In this document: one piece after another, positions 1 through 6,264 of the stretch
Position numbering within the stretch: position 1 is the first letter of the stretch
Layout of the letters: each line of letters begins with the position of its first letter
NCBI RefSeq assembly: GCF_021151785.1
Contig: NZ_JAGKWP010000115.1
Coordinates: 1-7,221 of the forward strand
Origin: Flavobacterium sp.
Lineage (GTDB): Bacteria; Bacteroidota; Bacteroidia; Flavobacteriales; Flavobacteriaceae
Reading direction: 5' to 3'
Length of the DNA stretch: 7,221 bases
Translations under genes and position numbers: made by a program
The notes under the pieces: generated by a model
The model's input: only the letters and a program-made list of their open reading frames with translations
Database searches by the model: none
Told to the model about the DNA's origin: nothing

Positions 1-92
1 TCACCATTTGCAACCGATGTTGCATAATACTTTTCAGGCGCTGACATGTCCTGAGGGTTCTTCTTAGGAAGAATCTTAAATTTAATTGCCAT
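1..92 (-). CDS. HU-like (Bacteroidota histone-like) DNA-binding protein, N-terminal part only
   Basis: Read on the minus strand, an ATG at 92-90 opens a frame that runs off the left edge after 30 full codons. It begins MAIKFKILPKKNPQDM and continues SAPEKYYATSVANG. The pattern of a basic beta-strand start followed by KKNPQD, then APEKYYA, is what I recognise from the Bacteroidota-specific HU-related histone-like family, whose members are usually about 120-160 residues long. These are nucleoid-type DNA-binding proteins acting in the cytoplasm. Only about a fifth of the protein is visible, so DNA-contacting residues cannot be judged. The gene is transcribed away from the response regulator and shares a 376-base upstream region with it. 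Family recognition is by memory of the N-terminal motif; the role in this organism is inferred. Confidence 0.8.
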   Translation of the reverse strand, partial: MAIKFKILPKKNPQDMSAPEKYYATSVANG

Positions 93-198
93 AATTTTTA
101 CAATTAAATGAAACAATAGTTAGTTAGCGAAGTACATACTAAAATGGTATGCCTTTATGCTTTTACAAAGTTTAAAAATTTGTAGGAAAAACAAAAGT

Positions 199-206
199 CA
201 AAGTTA
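199..206 (-). promoter_or_regulatory. Candidate -7 element for the HU-like gene
   Basis: On the minus strand this reads TAACTTTG, an exact match to the Bacteroidota -7 consensus TAnnTTTG. It points toward the HU-like gene and would give a leader of roughly 100 bases. A TTG on the same strand (231-233) lies 24 bases upstream, somewhat longer than the usual 19-21 base spacing, so the -33 element is weak or shifted. Assignment is by consensus only. Confidence 0.4.
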
Positions 207-253
207 TTCACAATTGAACGGAGTTTTTAACAATAATGCATTAAAAAAACATG

Positions 254-378
254 AATCTATAACATCATCTACTAGAGTCAGTGGCGCTATCAACTTGTAA
301 GACAGCTTTAGTCTAATTTATCTATTTTGAAATAAACAAATGCCTGTAAATGATCAAAAAAAGGCATAATCTATAACA
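254..378. repeat. Pair of 11-bp direct repeats, 114 bp apart
   Basis: AATCTATAACA occurs exactly at 254-264 and again at 368-378. Both copies are preceded by a run of seven A residues and then a CAT-containing spacer (ACATG in one, GGCAT in the other), so the similarity extends imperfectly to about 22 bases. In DNA this A+T-rich the match could be chance, a short duplication, or a pair of protein-binding sites. Confidence 0.4.
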
Positions 379-435
379 AAAAACATAAAATTTATTAAAT
401 TAGTATAAAACTTATAATACAATAATTGATTTCTC

Positions 436-443
436 TATATTTG
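436..443 (+). promoter_or_regulatory. Candidate -7 element for the response regulator
   Basis: TATATTTG matches the Bacteroidota -7 consensus TAnnTTTG exactly and lies 25 bases before the ATG at 469, implying a leader of under 20 bases. No good TTG -33 element is visible at the usual 19-21 base distance; the nearest TTG (426-428) is too close. That could mean a weak or activator-dependent promoter. The core TCTATATTT is shared with the promoter proposed for the next gene. Confidence 0.5.
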
Positions 444-468
444 AAACAACAACACAATACCAACAAAA

Positions 469-1119
469 ATGATTAAAATTGCCTTACTTGATGACCATCC
501 GTTAGTCAGAGAAGGATTAAAGCAACTATTATCTAACTCGGGAATAAAAGTAGTATACACCTCTGATGATGGTTATAACTTTTTAAAACGATTACCCACA
601 TTAAACATTGATGTTGCGGTACTAGATATTCAAATGCCAATTATGGATGGTTTTGAAATCAGCAGACGAATTAGAAAAATAAATGCTGACTTGCCAATTC
701 TTTTTTTGTCTTTTTTAAATCCTAAAAATGTAATTCCTATCATTTTAGAAATTGGTGTAAATGGATTTATTTGTAAAAATGAAGAACCTGAGCAATTAAA
801 AAAAGCCATTGAAGAAGTTTTTTATAATAAATTCTATTTTGACGATTCTTTGAAAAAAATGATCAAAAACCCTTCTTTTTGGAATAGTATAGATCATCAC
901 ACATGGCCTGTAATACCTAAAACAATCCTTACATCAAGAGAGATAGAAATCATCAAAATGATGGCACAAGAAATGAGTAGTAAACAAATTGGAGATCAAT
1001 TATGCATTAGTTTGCGAACTGTAGAAATGCATCGCAGACGCATCATGGAGAAAACAGAATCTAAAAATAGTATTGGTGCCATTCTATTTGCTTTGAAGCA
1101 TAATATTATTGAGTTATAG
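469..1119 (+). CDS. NarL/FixJ-family response regulator (receiver + LuxR-type HTH)
   Basis: A 216-residue two-domain transcription regulator acting in the cytoplasm. The receiver domain spans about residues 1-120: acidic pair D8/D9 in LLDDHPLVREGL, phosphoacceptor D53 in VLDIQMP, switch S81 in LFLS, and conserved lysine K103 in GFICKN. All expected phosphorylation-site residues are present, so it should be activated by a histidine kinase. After a linker, a LuxR-type helix-turn-helix covers about 150-214, starting LTSREIEIIKMM (from L154), with the recognition helix near SLRTVEMHRRR (181-191). Length is typical for the family. The ATG at 469 is the first in frame and sits 25 bases after a good -7 element; no Shine-Dalgarno is seen, as usual in Bacteroidota. 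It ends in tandem stops, TAG then TAA. No kinase is adjacent, so it is an orphan within this window. The neighbouring 7-2-7 palindrome suggests it controls the following surface-protein gene, which is inference. Confidence 0.95.
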   Translation: MIKIALLDDHPLVREGLKQLLSNSGIKVVYTSDDGYNFLKRLPTLNIDVAVLDIQMPIMDGFEISRRIRKINADLPILFLSFLNPKNVIPIILEIGVNGFICKNEEPEQLKKAIEEVFYNKFYFDDSLKKMIKNPSFWNSIDHHTWPVIPKTILTSREIEIIKMMAQEMSSKQIGDQLCISLRTVEMHRRRIMEKTESKNSIGAILFALKHNIIEL

Positions 1120-1142
1120 TAACTATCACACCCCTAATAAAT

Positions 1143-1158
1143 TACGTGTAAACACGTA
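1143..1158. promoter_or_regulatory. Perfect 7-2-7 palindrome, candidate operator for the adjacent NarL-type regulator
   Basis: TACGTGT-AA-ACACGTA is a perfect inverted repeat of two heptamers separated by two bases, lying in the 97-base gap between the regulator and the giant surface-protein gene. NarL and NarP of enterobacteria bind heptamers (consensus TACYYMT) in exactly this inverted 7-2-7 arrangement; the heptamer here keeps TAC at one end and T at the other, matching 5 of 7 positions. The palindrome abuts the predicted -33 TTG at 1159-1161, so its centre would lie about 43-46 bases upstream of the expected start of transcription, a common activator position. It is unlikely to be a terminator because the loop is only two bases and no T-run follows. 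Confidence 0.55.
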
Positions 1159-1189
1159 TTGTTATATGTAATTTGTACATCTATATTTA
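1159..1189 (+). promoter_or_regulatory. Candidate promoter for the giant surface-protein gene
   Basis: TTG at 1159-1161, a 20-base spacer, and TATATTTA at 1182-1189 fit the Bacteroidota -33/-7 pattern (TTG, 19-21 bases, TAnnTTTG) with one mismatch in the last base of the -7 element. The leader would be about 20 bases before the ATG at 1217. The non-consensus -7 end and the adjoining palindrome fit an activator-assisted promoter. No clear terminator follows the regulator gene, so read-through from it is also possible. Confidence 0.5.
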
Positions 1190-1216
1190 CAGAAATAACA
1201 TTTAATTAATAAAGTT

Positions 1217-4200
1217 ATGTTAAAATCTGTATTACTATTTCAGCGGAAAGGATTACTATTAGTCAGTCTTTTTTTGCTTTGTTTAACTTCGGTTAACACC
1301 TTCGGACAATCGGGTTCTGGACTCCTATTAAAATGGGATAAAGAAGTGGGTTGCCAAATGTATCAATTTGAAAAAGAACGATCGGTATACCTAGAGAGTA
1401 TCGGAAGTTCAGAGTGCATTCGTGTCTGTGAATACAGTCAAGTAACATACACGCTCCAAAACTTACCAACAGGAGCTACCACAACTTGGAATGTTGTAGG
1501 AGGATCAATTAGTAACCCAACTAACAATACCTGTGTCGTTTCTTGGGGAACAATGGGTTCTGGCACGCTATCCTTTTTAATCACTGTAGGAAACGTAGTC
1601 ATTAATAAAACCGTTTGTTTTGAAAAAGTAATTTCACCTACGGCCAAGTTTAAAATAGCGCCTCATGAGCCTACTGAACAAATATATGCCTGTAGTAATC
1701 AAAACCTGTTTTTTAACAATTTATCAACCGCAAATGGAGGAAGTGGTTTAGTAAATTACTATTGGGATTTTGGCGATGGTACTACCTCTACTGCCTTTGA
1801 ACCCACGCATGCATACATTGAAGAAGGACAATATACTGTTTATCTAAAAGTAACTAATGCTTGTCATTGTATTAGTGAAACTAAAATGGAAGTTATAATA
1901 AAGACAAAAGGATTTGAAATTTCTTGTCCTACTGTAATCTGTGAAGGACAAACAGAAACATATTCCCTACCTTTTGATGGAAAAGAAATATGCCAAGACC
2001 ACTATAATTGGGAAGTACAAGGAGGAACAATTTTGTCTCAGGCTGGTGGTAATGTAGAAGTAATATGGGATCATATAGATGAATTAGGTTTTGGGTATCT
2101 AACATTCATTCCTGAAGGTTGTCAATTAGAGTGTTTACAACCTACTACTGCTAAAATCCCAGTCATACAAACAAAAGGAACTATACAAGGGCCACATTCT
2201 CTTTGCAAGGGCGAACAAGGAAAATACAAATTACCACAATGGCCAACAACCGATTTCCAATGGGAAATAGTAGGAAATACAGGAAATAATTTAGCACAAG
2301 TAATTCCAACCGACCAACGTAATGAAGTGATCATTACTCCCTTAGCATCAGGTACTTTAACACTGCGTGCCACCTACATGAATACCTTATTACATTGTGG
2401 AGGTACAGCTGATTTTATCATTGAAGTAGGAAAAACATTTAAAATTGAAGGCCCTGATAACCTCTGTTTAAATGAACCTATGCCTTATACCAATTCTGAA
2501 AGCGTAGCATCAAACTGGACATTAACTACAGCGCAAGGCGTAACAGTTACCACACAAGAACAAACAGAATCATTCTATTATGAATTCACCACACCAGGCA
2601 ACTACATCTTAACCACAGAAGCACCTGGATATTGTAAAAGTAAACAAAAAGTAATTACTGTTTTACCAATACCTACAATTCCAAATGGGGTGATGGGAAC
2701 TACAGAGGTTTGCCCAAATTCTACTTACACCTACACCATACAAAATCCTGATCCTAACTCAGAATACCGTTGGTGGATTATTAATGGATCAGTAATAGGG
2801 TCGGATATGGGAAACCAAGTAAATGTAACTTTTAACGGTACATTTCCTGCTTACATTAAACTTTATAAAGTATCATTAACCCCAATAAGTTGTGTTTCCG
2901 AACCTAAAATAATCACAATCAACAGAATACCTGTTAACGCCACCATCTCGGCTAATAATACAACCATTTGCGCTAATTCATTAGCTACTTATCAAGCATT
3001 AGTACCTGGAACTTCAACACTTCATACGGATGGTGATACCTACACGTGGAGTCTTGCTAATGCATCTGGTTCTTATCCTGCACATACACTAGGTAGTGTA
3101 TCAACTGGACAAGGTACAAACGCTATTGAAATTACTTGGAATAACGTAACAACTATAACAACAGTTGATTTGGTTTTAACTATTGGAAAATGTAATTTAA
3201 ATCCAGCACCACAGTTTATAAAACACATTACTTTATATCCTAAAGCACAAATAAGTATTTCAACGCCAACGAATCCAATTTGTGGAGGAAGCTTATATCC
3301 AGTAACGTTTAATGTGCAATCAACTAATGGCGTACCTCTATCTCCAACAGATGTGGTTACATGGAATATAGGTAGTGGTGATTTTACCACTGCACCAGGA
3401 GTGTTTACTTATACAACTAATTTCAATAATACATCATCATCAAACATTGGAGTACCTATAACGGCCTATATTGCTAATGCAAACGGTTGTGGACGAACCA
3501 ATACGGCTAATTACTTATTGACAATTTTACCTAATCCACCAGCAATTTTAACCTTAACAAGTCCTGCTAATGCATTTTGTACAGTAAGTGAAATTAATGC
3601 TACAGTAACCATTTCATCAAATATCAGTGGATTAAGTTTCACTTGGTACAGAAACGGTTTACCATTGTCGGGGTATACTGGAACATCTCTTAACATTACT
3701 CCAAGTTTAGGTTTTGGATCTTATACATTTAGAGTCACAAATAGTAATGGATGTATTGCTGAATCCAATCCAATTCGAATTGTTCAAGTCCCATGTGATC
3801 CTATCAATTGCTTCACAAATGAAACAGTTATAAACAACTCTTACCTTAGTGCTTGCGGACAAATAACATTACAAGGTAGCTATACAGGTACTCCTATTTC
3901 TACAGAGTTTAACATCTTAGGACCAAGTCCTACAGATTATAGTATTAGCGGAAATACCTTAACCGGAAAACCAGGAAATTATAAAATAATTTACAAAGTA
4001 GTTTTACCGTGTATCAACGGAGGATACGGAACATTTACGAGTATAAAAGATGTGGTAATCCCTTATATGCCCGACTTTAAATATACAGTTCAATGTAATG
4101 GGAACAATACCTTTAACGTAAATTTTATTGATAATTCTAATTTTTATGACCCAGTTACCAATAAACAAATTCGTTTTTATTATAAAGCACCTGGGGCTAG

Positions 4201-6214
4201 TACTTTTACAGGACCAATTACCTACAACCCTAGTTTAAGTGTATTTGAATTGAATAATGTAGCGGCAGGAAACTATATTTTTAAAATAGAAATAGAAGGT
4301 ACCTTAAGCGGTACCCCTACTTACATTTGCAGCAAACAATACACGGTCAATTTACAAGGAATTAACCCTTCCACTGCAATTGTGGTAAATGGTGGTGGTG
4401 CAATAAATTGTCATGATAAATCTATTAAATTTAAACTTTCAATAGCTCCTCCAGTAGGTTCTTCTGTACTTTGGAATTTTGGAGATGGAGCATCAAATAC
4501 AAGACTAGATGTTGATAAAATTTTCAATACCCCTGACCATTATTACCCTGTAACCTGTACCATAACCAATGCCTTAGGATGCAGCACTGTCTTGTCAACA
4601 AATGTTTACATTCCTAAACCTTGCTTTTCAGGAACTCTTGTAGCCAATCCAATCAATGCCGCTGTTTGCGAAGGCCAAGGCGTTACCTTGAGTTACCAAG
4701 CCGGCAGCAACGAATGTACCATAAGTCAATACACTTGGATGAACGGCAACAATCCTATTCCAGGAGCTACTAGTAATACCTTAACAGTATATAATACTGG
4801 GTTCTATTGGGTAAAAGTAAAAAGTAACACAGACTGTGATTATTATACCCCTAACCAAATTAAACCCGTATTTAATGTACTGCCTAGCGTCAAGTTTCTA
4901 GGAGCAACGAGTTTTTGCCAAAACGATGCCATCAAAATTAAAATCAGTTCCAATGGAGAAGTAAAATGGTACATGGACGGCATTTACTACCCGCAATTTG
5001 ACAACTCATTTGATGGAGATTTTACAGGGCTTTTAGCTGCTGGGCCTCATACGATTAGTATTCTGGTTAGCTCCTATTCGGGCTGTACTAAAACCTTTAC
5101 TCAAAACATAGTGGTAGAAGAACCTATCCATAACATTGCCTTCGACATACAAATACATTGTGATCCTTATGAGGTAACCATCAAAGCCTTACCGTCTAAC
5201 GGTAGTAACATTCAGTACAATTGGAGCAATGGAGACACTGGAAACACTATGGTAGCAACCCATGGTGGACCTTTCGAAGTAACAGCAACAACCGGAGGCT
5301 GTAGTACGAGTGCACAAATAGTAATCCCTAAAAGCCCAGAAGAATACGTATGGATTTTTCCAACAGGTTGCTACCAAGACTGTAGTACCAATACCAACTA
5401 CTTAATTGGACCAAATGTTCCGCTGAAATATTGGAGCTGGAACAATGATAATAACTCCCAAAGTTCGGGCTATTCTAGTTTTCCTTCTCCTTACACTTTA
5501 ACAAAAGATGGAGCCTATACTTTTACCTTAAATACAGGAGCCTGTGAACTTGAATCCAAACCGCTACACTACACAACTACTAAATGTGACGAGTGTAAAC
5601 TAGAACGTGTGAGTGTGGATAAAATTACTCCTATTGATGGTCCTTTTTGTGCCTATACCGCTACCTTGTATATTGTAAGCAATTACACGTTTCCTATCCA
5701 AGTTAGTCTTAGCGATGAATTCAATAACGTAATCATCATTCCATCTACCTTTACCATACAACCTGGAGTAAGCAGTATCATTCCAATTACCATCATTCCG
5801 CAAAGTCCTTTCACAGGTGGAGTAACGGAATGGAACCTGCAAGGTACGGTAACTTACAAAGAAAAAACATTTGAATGTCTCAATAAATTAATGATAGACA
5901 TTCCTACTTGTGAAGGAGGAGGAACAAACAATAAAACGGCCGATAGTACACTGAATAAAATAAATACAGGCATGGAATTAACTTTGTACCCTAATCCCGT
6001 ACAAGAACGACTAACGTTAGAATATAAAGTACCGAACCAAAATAGTTTATTAGAAATTTATGACATAACGGGGCGTTTAATTGATAGAAAAAACTTATCT
6101 TCGTACCAAGGACAACTTTCAATTAGTACCCAACATTACCCTAGTGGGATATACATCGTGGTACTGAAAGACGGAACGGAACATATATGGCAACAAAAAA
6201 TAATTAAAAACTAA
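1217..6214 (+). CDS. Giant secreted PKD/Ig-like modular surface protein with T9SS C-terminal sorting domain
   Basis: A 1665-residue exported protein, probably anchored on or released from the cell surface by the type IX secretion system. Residues 1 to about 30 form a Sec signal peptide: basic start, hydrophobic stretch LLLVSLFLLCL, likely cleavage near TFGQ. The mature protein is a string of beta-sandwich modules. Two are clear PKD domains, with WDFGDG at 183-188 (followed by THAYIEEGQYTVYLKV) and WNFGDG at 1086-1091. Most others are PKD-like/Ig-like modules opening with an [IVL]C-x-x-[SGN] motif, at C71, C242, C330, C417, C499, C585, C689, C788, C1151 and C1234. The stretch 1315-1565 is rich in Cys and Trp and unassigned. 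A GGG/NT-rich linker near 1566-1585 leads to a type A T9SS sorting domain: LYPNP at 1590-1594, then LLEIYDITGRLI, SGIYIVVL and a lysine-rich end. No enzyme motif is visible; adhesion or a surface structural role is inferred. The first ATG is chosen because it starts the signal peptide. Confidence 0.9.
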   Translation: MLKSVLLFQRKGLLLVSLFLLCLTSVNTFGQSGSGLLLKWDKEVGCQMYQFEKERSVYLESIGSSECIRVCEYSQVTYTLQNLPTGATTTWNVVGGSISNPTNNTCVVSWGTMGSGTLSFLITVGNVVINKTVCFEKVISPTAKFKIAPHEPTEQIYACSNQNLFFNNLSTANGGSGLVNYYWDFGDGTTSTAFEPTHAYIEEGQYTVYLKVTNACHCISETKMEVIIKTKGFEISCPTVICEGQTETYSLPFDGKEICQDHYNWEVQGGTILSQAGGNVEVIWDHIDELGFGYLTFIPEGCQLECLQPTTAKIPVIQTKGTIQGPHSLCKGEQGKYKLPQWPTTDFQWEIVGNTGNNLAQVIPTDQRNEVIITPLASGTLTLRATYMNTLLHCGGTADFIIEVGKTFKIEGPDNLCLNEPMPYTNSESVASNWTLTTAQGVTVTTQEQTESFYYEFTTPGNYILTTEAPGYCKSKQKVITVLPIPTIPNGVMGTTEVCPNSTYTYTIQNPDPNSEYRWWIINGSVIGSDMGNQVNVTFNGTFPAYIKLYKVSLTPISCVSEPKIITINRIPVNATISANNTTICANSLATYQALVPGTSTLHTDGDTYTWSLANASGSYPAHTLGSVSTGQGTNAIEITWNNVTTITTVDLVLTIGKCNLNPAPQFIKHITLYPKAQISISTPTNPICGGSLYPVTFNVQSTNGVPLSPTDVVTWNIGSGDFTTAPGVFTYTTNFNNTSSSNIGVPITAYIANANGCGRTNTANYLLTILPNPPAILTLTSPANAFCTVSEINATVTISSNISGLSFTWYRNGLPLSGYTGTSLNITPSLGFGSYTFRVTNSNGCIAESNPIRIVQVPCDPINCFTNETVINNSYLSACGQITLQGSYTGTPISTEFNILGPSPTDYSISGNTLTGKPGNYKIIYKVVLPCINGGYGTFTSIKDVVIPYMPDFKYTVQCNGNNTFNVNFIDNSNFYDPVTNKQIRFYYKAPGASTFTGPITYNPSLSVFELNNVAAGNYIFKIEIEGTLSGTPTYICSKQYTVNLQGINPSTAIVVNGGGAINCHDKSIKFKLSIAPPVGSSVLWNFGDGASNTRLDVDKIFNTPDHYYPVTCTITNALGCSTVLSTNVYIPKPCFSGTLVANPINAAVCEGQGVTLSYQAGSNECTISQYTWMNGNNPIPGATSNTLTVYNTGFYWVKVKSNTDCDYYTPNQIKPVFNVLPSVKFLGATSFCQNDAIKIKISSNGEVKWYMDGIYYPQFDNSFDGDFTGLLAAGPHTISILVSSYSGCTKTFTQNIVVEEPIHNIAFDIQIHCDPYEVTIKALPSNGSNIQYNWSNGDTGNTMVATHGGPFEVTATTGGCSTSAQIVIPKSPEEYVWIFPTGCYQDCSTNTNYLIGPNVPLKYWSWNNDNNSQSSGYSSFPSPYTLTKDGAYTFTLNTGACELESKPLHYTTTKCDECKLERVSVDKITPIDGPFCAYTATLYIVSNYTFPIQVSLSDEFNNVIIIPSTFTIQPGVSSIIPITIIPQSPFTGGVTEWNLQGTVTYKEKTFECLNKLMIDIPTCEGGGTNNKTADSTLNKINTGMELTLYPNPVQERLTLEYKVPNQNSLLEIYDITGRLIDRKNLSSYQGQLSISTQHYPSGIYIVVLKDGTEHIWQQKIIKN
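1940..3280 (+). repeat. Tandem array of diverged ~85-residue PKD-like modules in the surface protein
   Basis: Within the giant protein the opening motif recurs at C242 (ICEGQTETYSL), C330 (LCKGEQGKYKL), C417 (LCLNEPMPYTN), C499 (VCPNSTYTYTI) and C585 (ICANSLATYQA), with spacings of 88, 87, 82 and 86 residues. Each is followed 15-30 residues later by a Trp core such as YNWEV, FQWEI, NWTL, YRWWI or YTWSL. The next motif (C689) comes after 104 residues. The copies have diverged strongly, so this is an old duplication series maintained as protein structure, not a recent DNA repeat. Confidence 0.7.
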
Positions 6215-6220
6215 CTTTTT

Positions 6221-6251
6221 AAGAGGTAGGCACCTGCCTGCCTCTTTTTTT
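6221..6251 (+). terminator. Strong intrinsic terminator after the surface-protein gene
   Basis: The arm AAGAGGTAGGCA (6221-6232) pairs with TGCCTGCCTCTT (6235-6246) over 12 positions with a single G-U wobble. The innermost A-U probably opens to give an 11-bp stem and a four-base loop. The hairpin is G+C-richer than its surroundings and the 3' arm runs straight into a T-run (to 6251). It begins seven bases after the stop codon at 6212-6214. It should end most transcripts before the RCC1-repeat gene, whose ATG is only 13 bases further on. Confidence 0.9.
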
Positions 6252-6264
6252 AACACACAACCGT

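Larger units (their letters stand above)
93..468. other. Divergent intergenic region, no gene seen
   Basis: This is a very A+T-rich stretch between the divergent HU-like and response-regulator genes. I see no credible open frame and no tRNA-like or rRNA-like sequence. It holds candidate promoters for each flanking gene (199-206 minus, 436-443 plus) and a direct repeat pair (254-264 and 368-378). There are also a few weak inverted repeats: CATAC/GTATG around 135-155, and ATGCCT/AGGCAT around 340-367 with a 16-base loop. None of these hairpins is strong enough to name. A small RNA or a longer leader cannot be excluded from sequence alone. Confidence 0.6.

Noticed and set aside
301..320. AGAC/GTCT hairpin and tRNA-like appearance around 280-320
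   Set aside because: The stem is four base pairs with an adjacent mismatch, and no cloverleaf or T-loop motif can be built.
1143..1158. Terminator for the response regulator gene
   Set aside because: The palindrome would form a 7-bp stem with only a two-base loop and is not followed by a T-run. An operator is a better explanation.
1167..1176. TAATTTG as an alternative -7 element for the surface-protein gene
   Set aside because: It is one base short of TAnnTTTG and is only seven bases from the TTG, whereas TATATTTA at 1182-1189 has the right 20-base spacing.
4299..4316. Two GGTACC sites six bases apart inside the surface-protein gene, forming a short inverted repeat
   Set aside because: It lies within a well-supported coding frame, the stem is only six base pairs with no T-run, and it encodes ordinary Gly-Thr pairs.
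1438..5842. Several minus-strand open frames of 61-105 codons inside the giant surface-protein gene
   Set aside because: They are antisense to a long continuous frame with a signal peptide, domain signatures and a sorting domain. Their translations show no recognisable motif.
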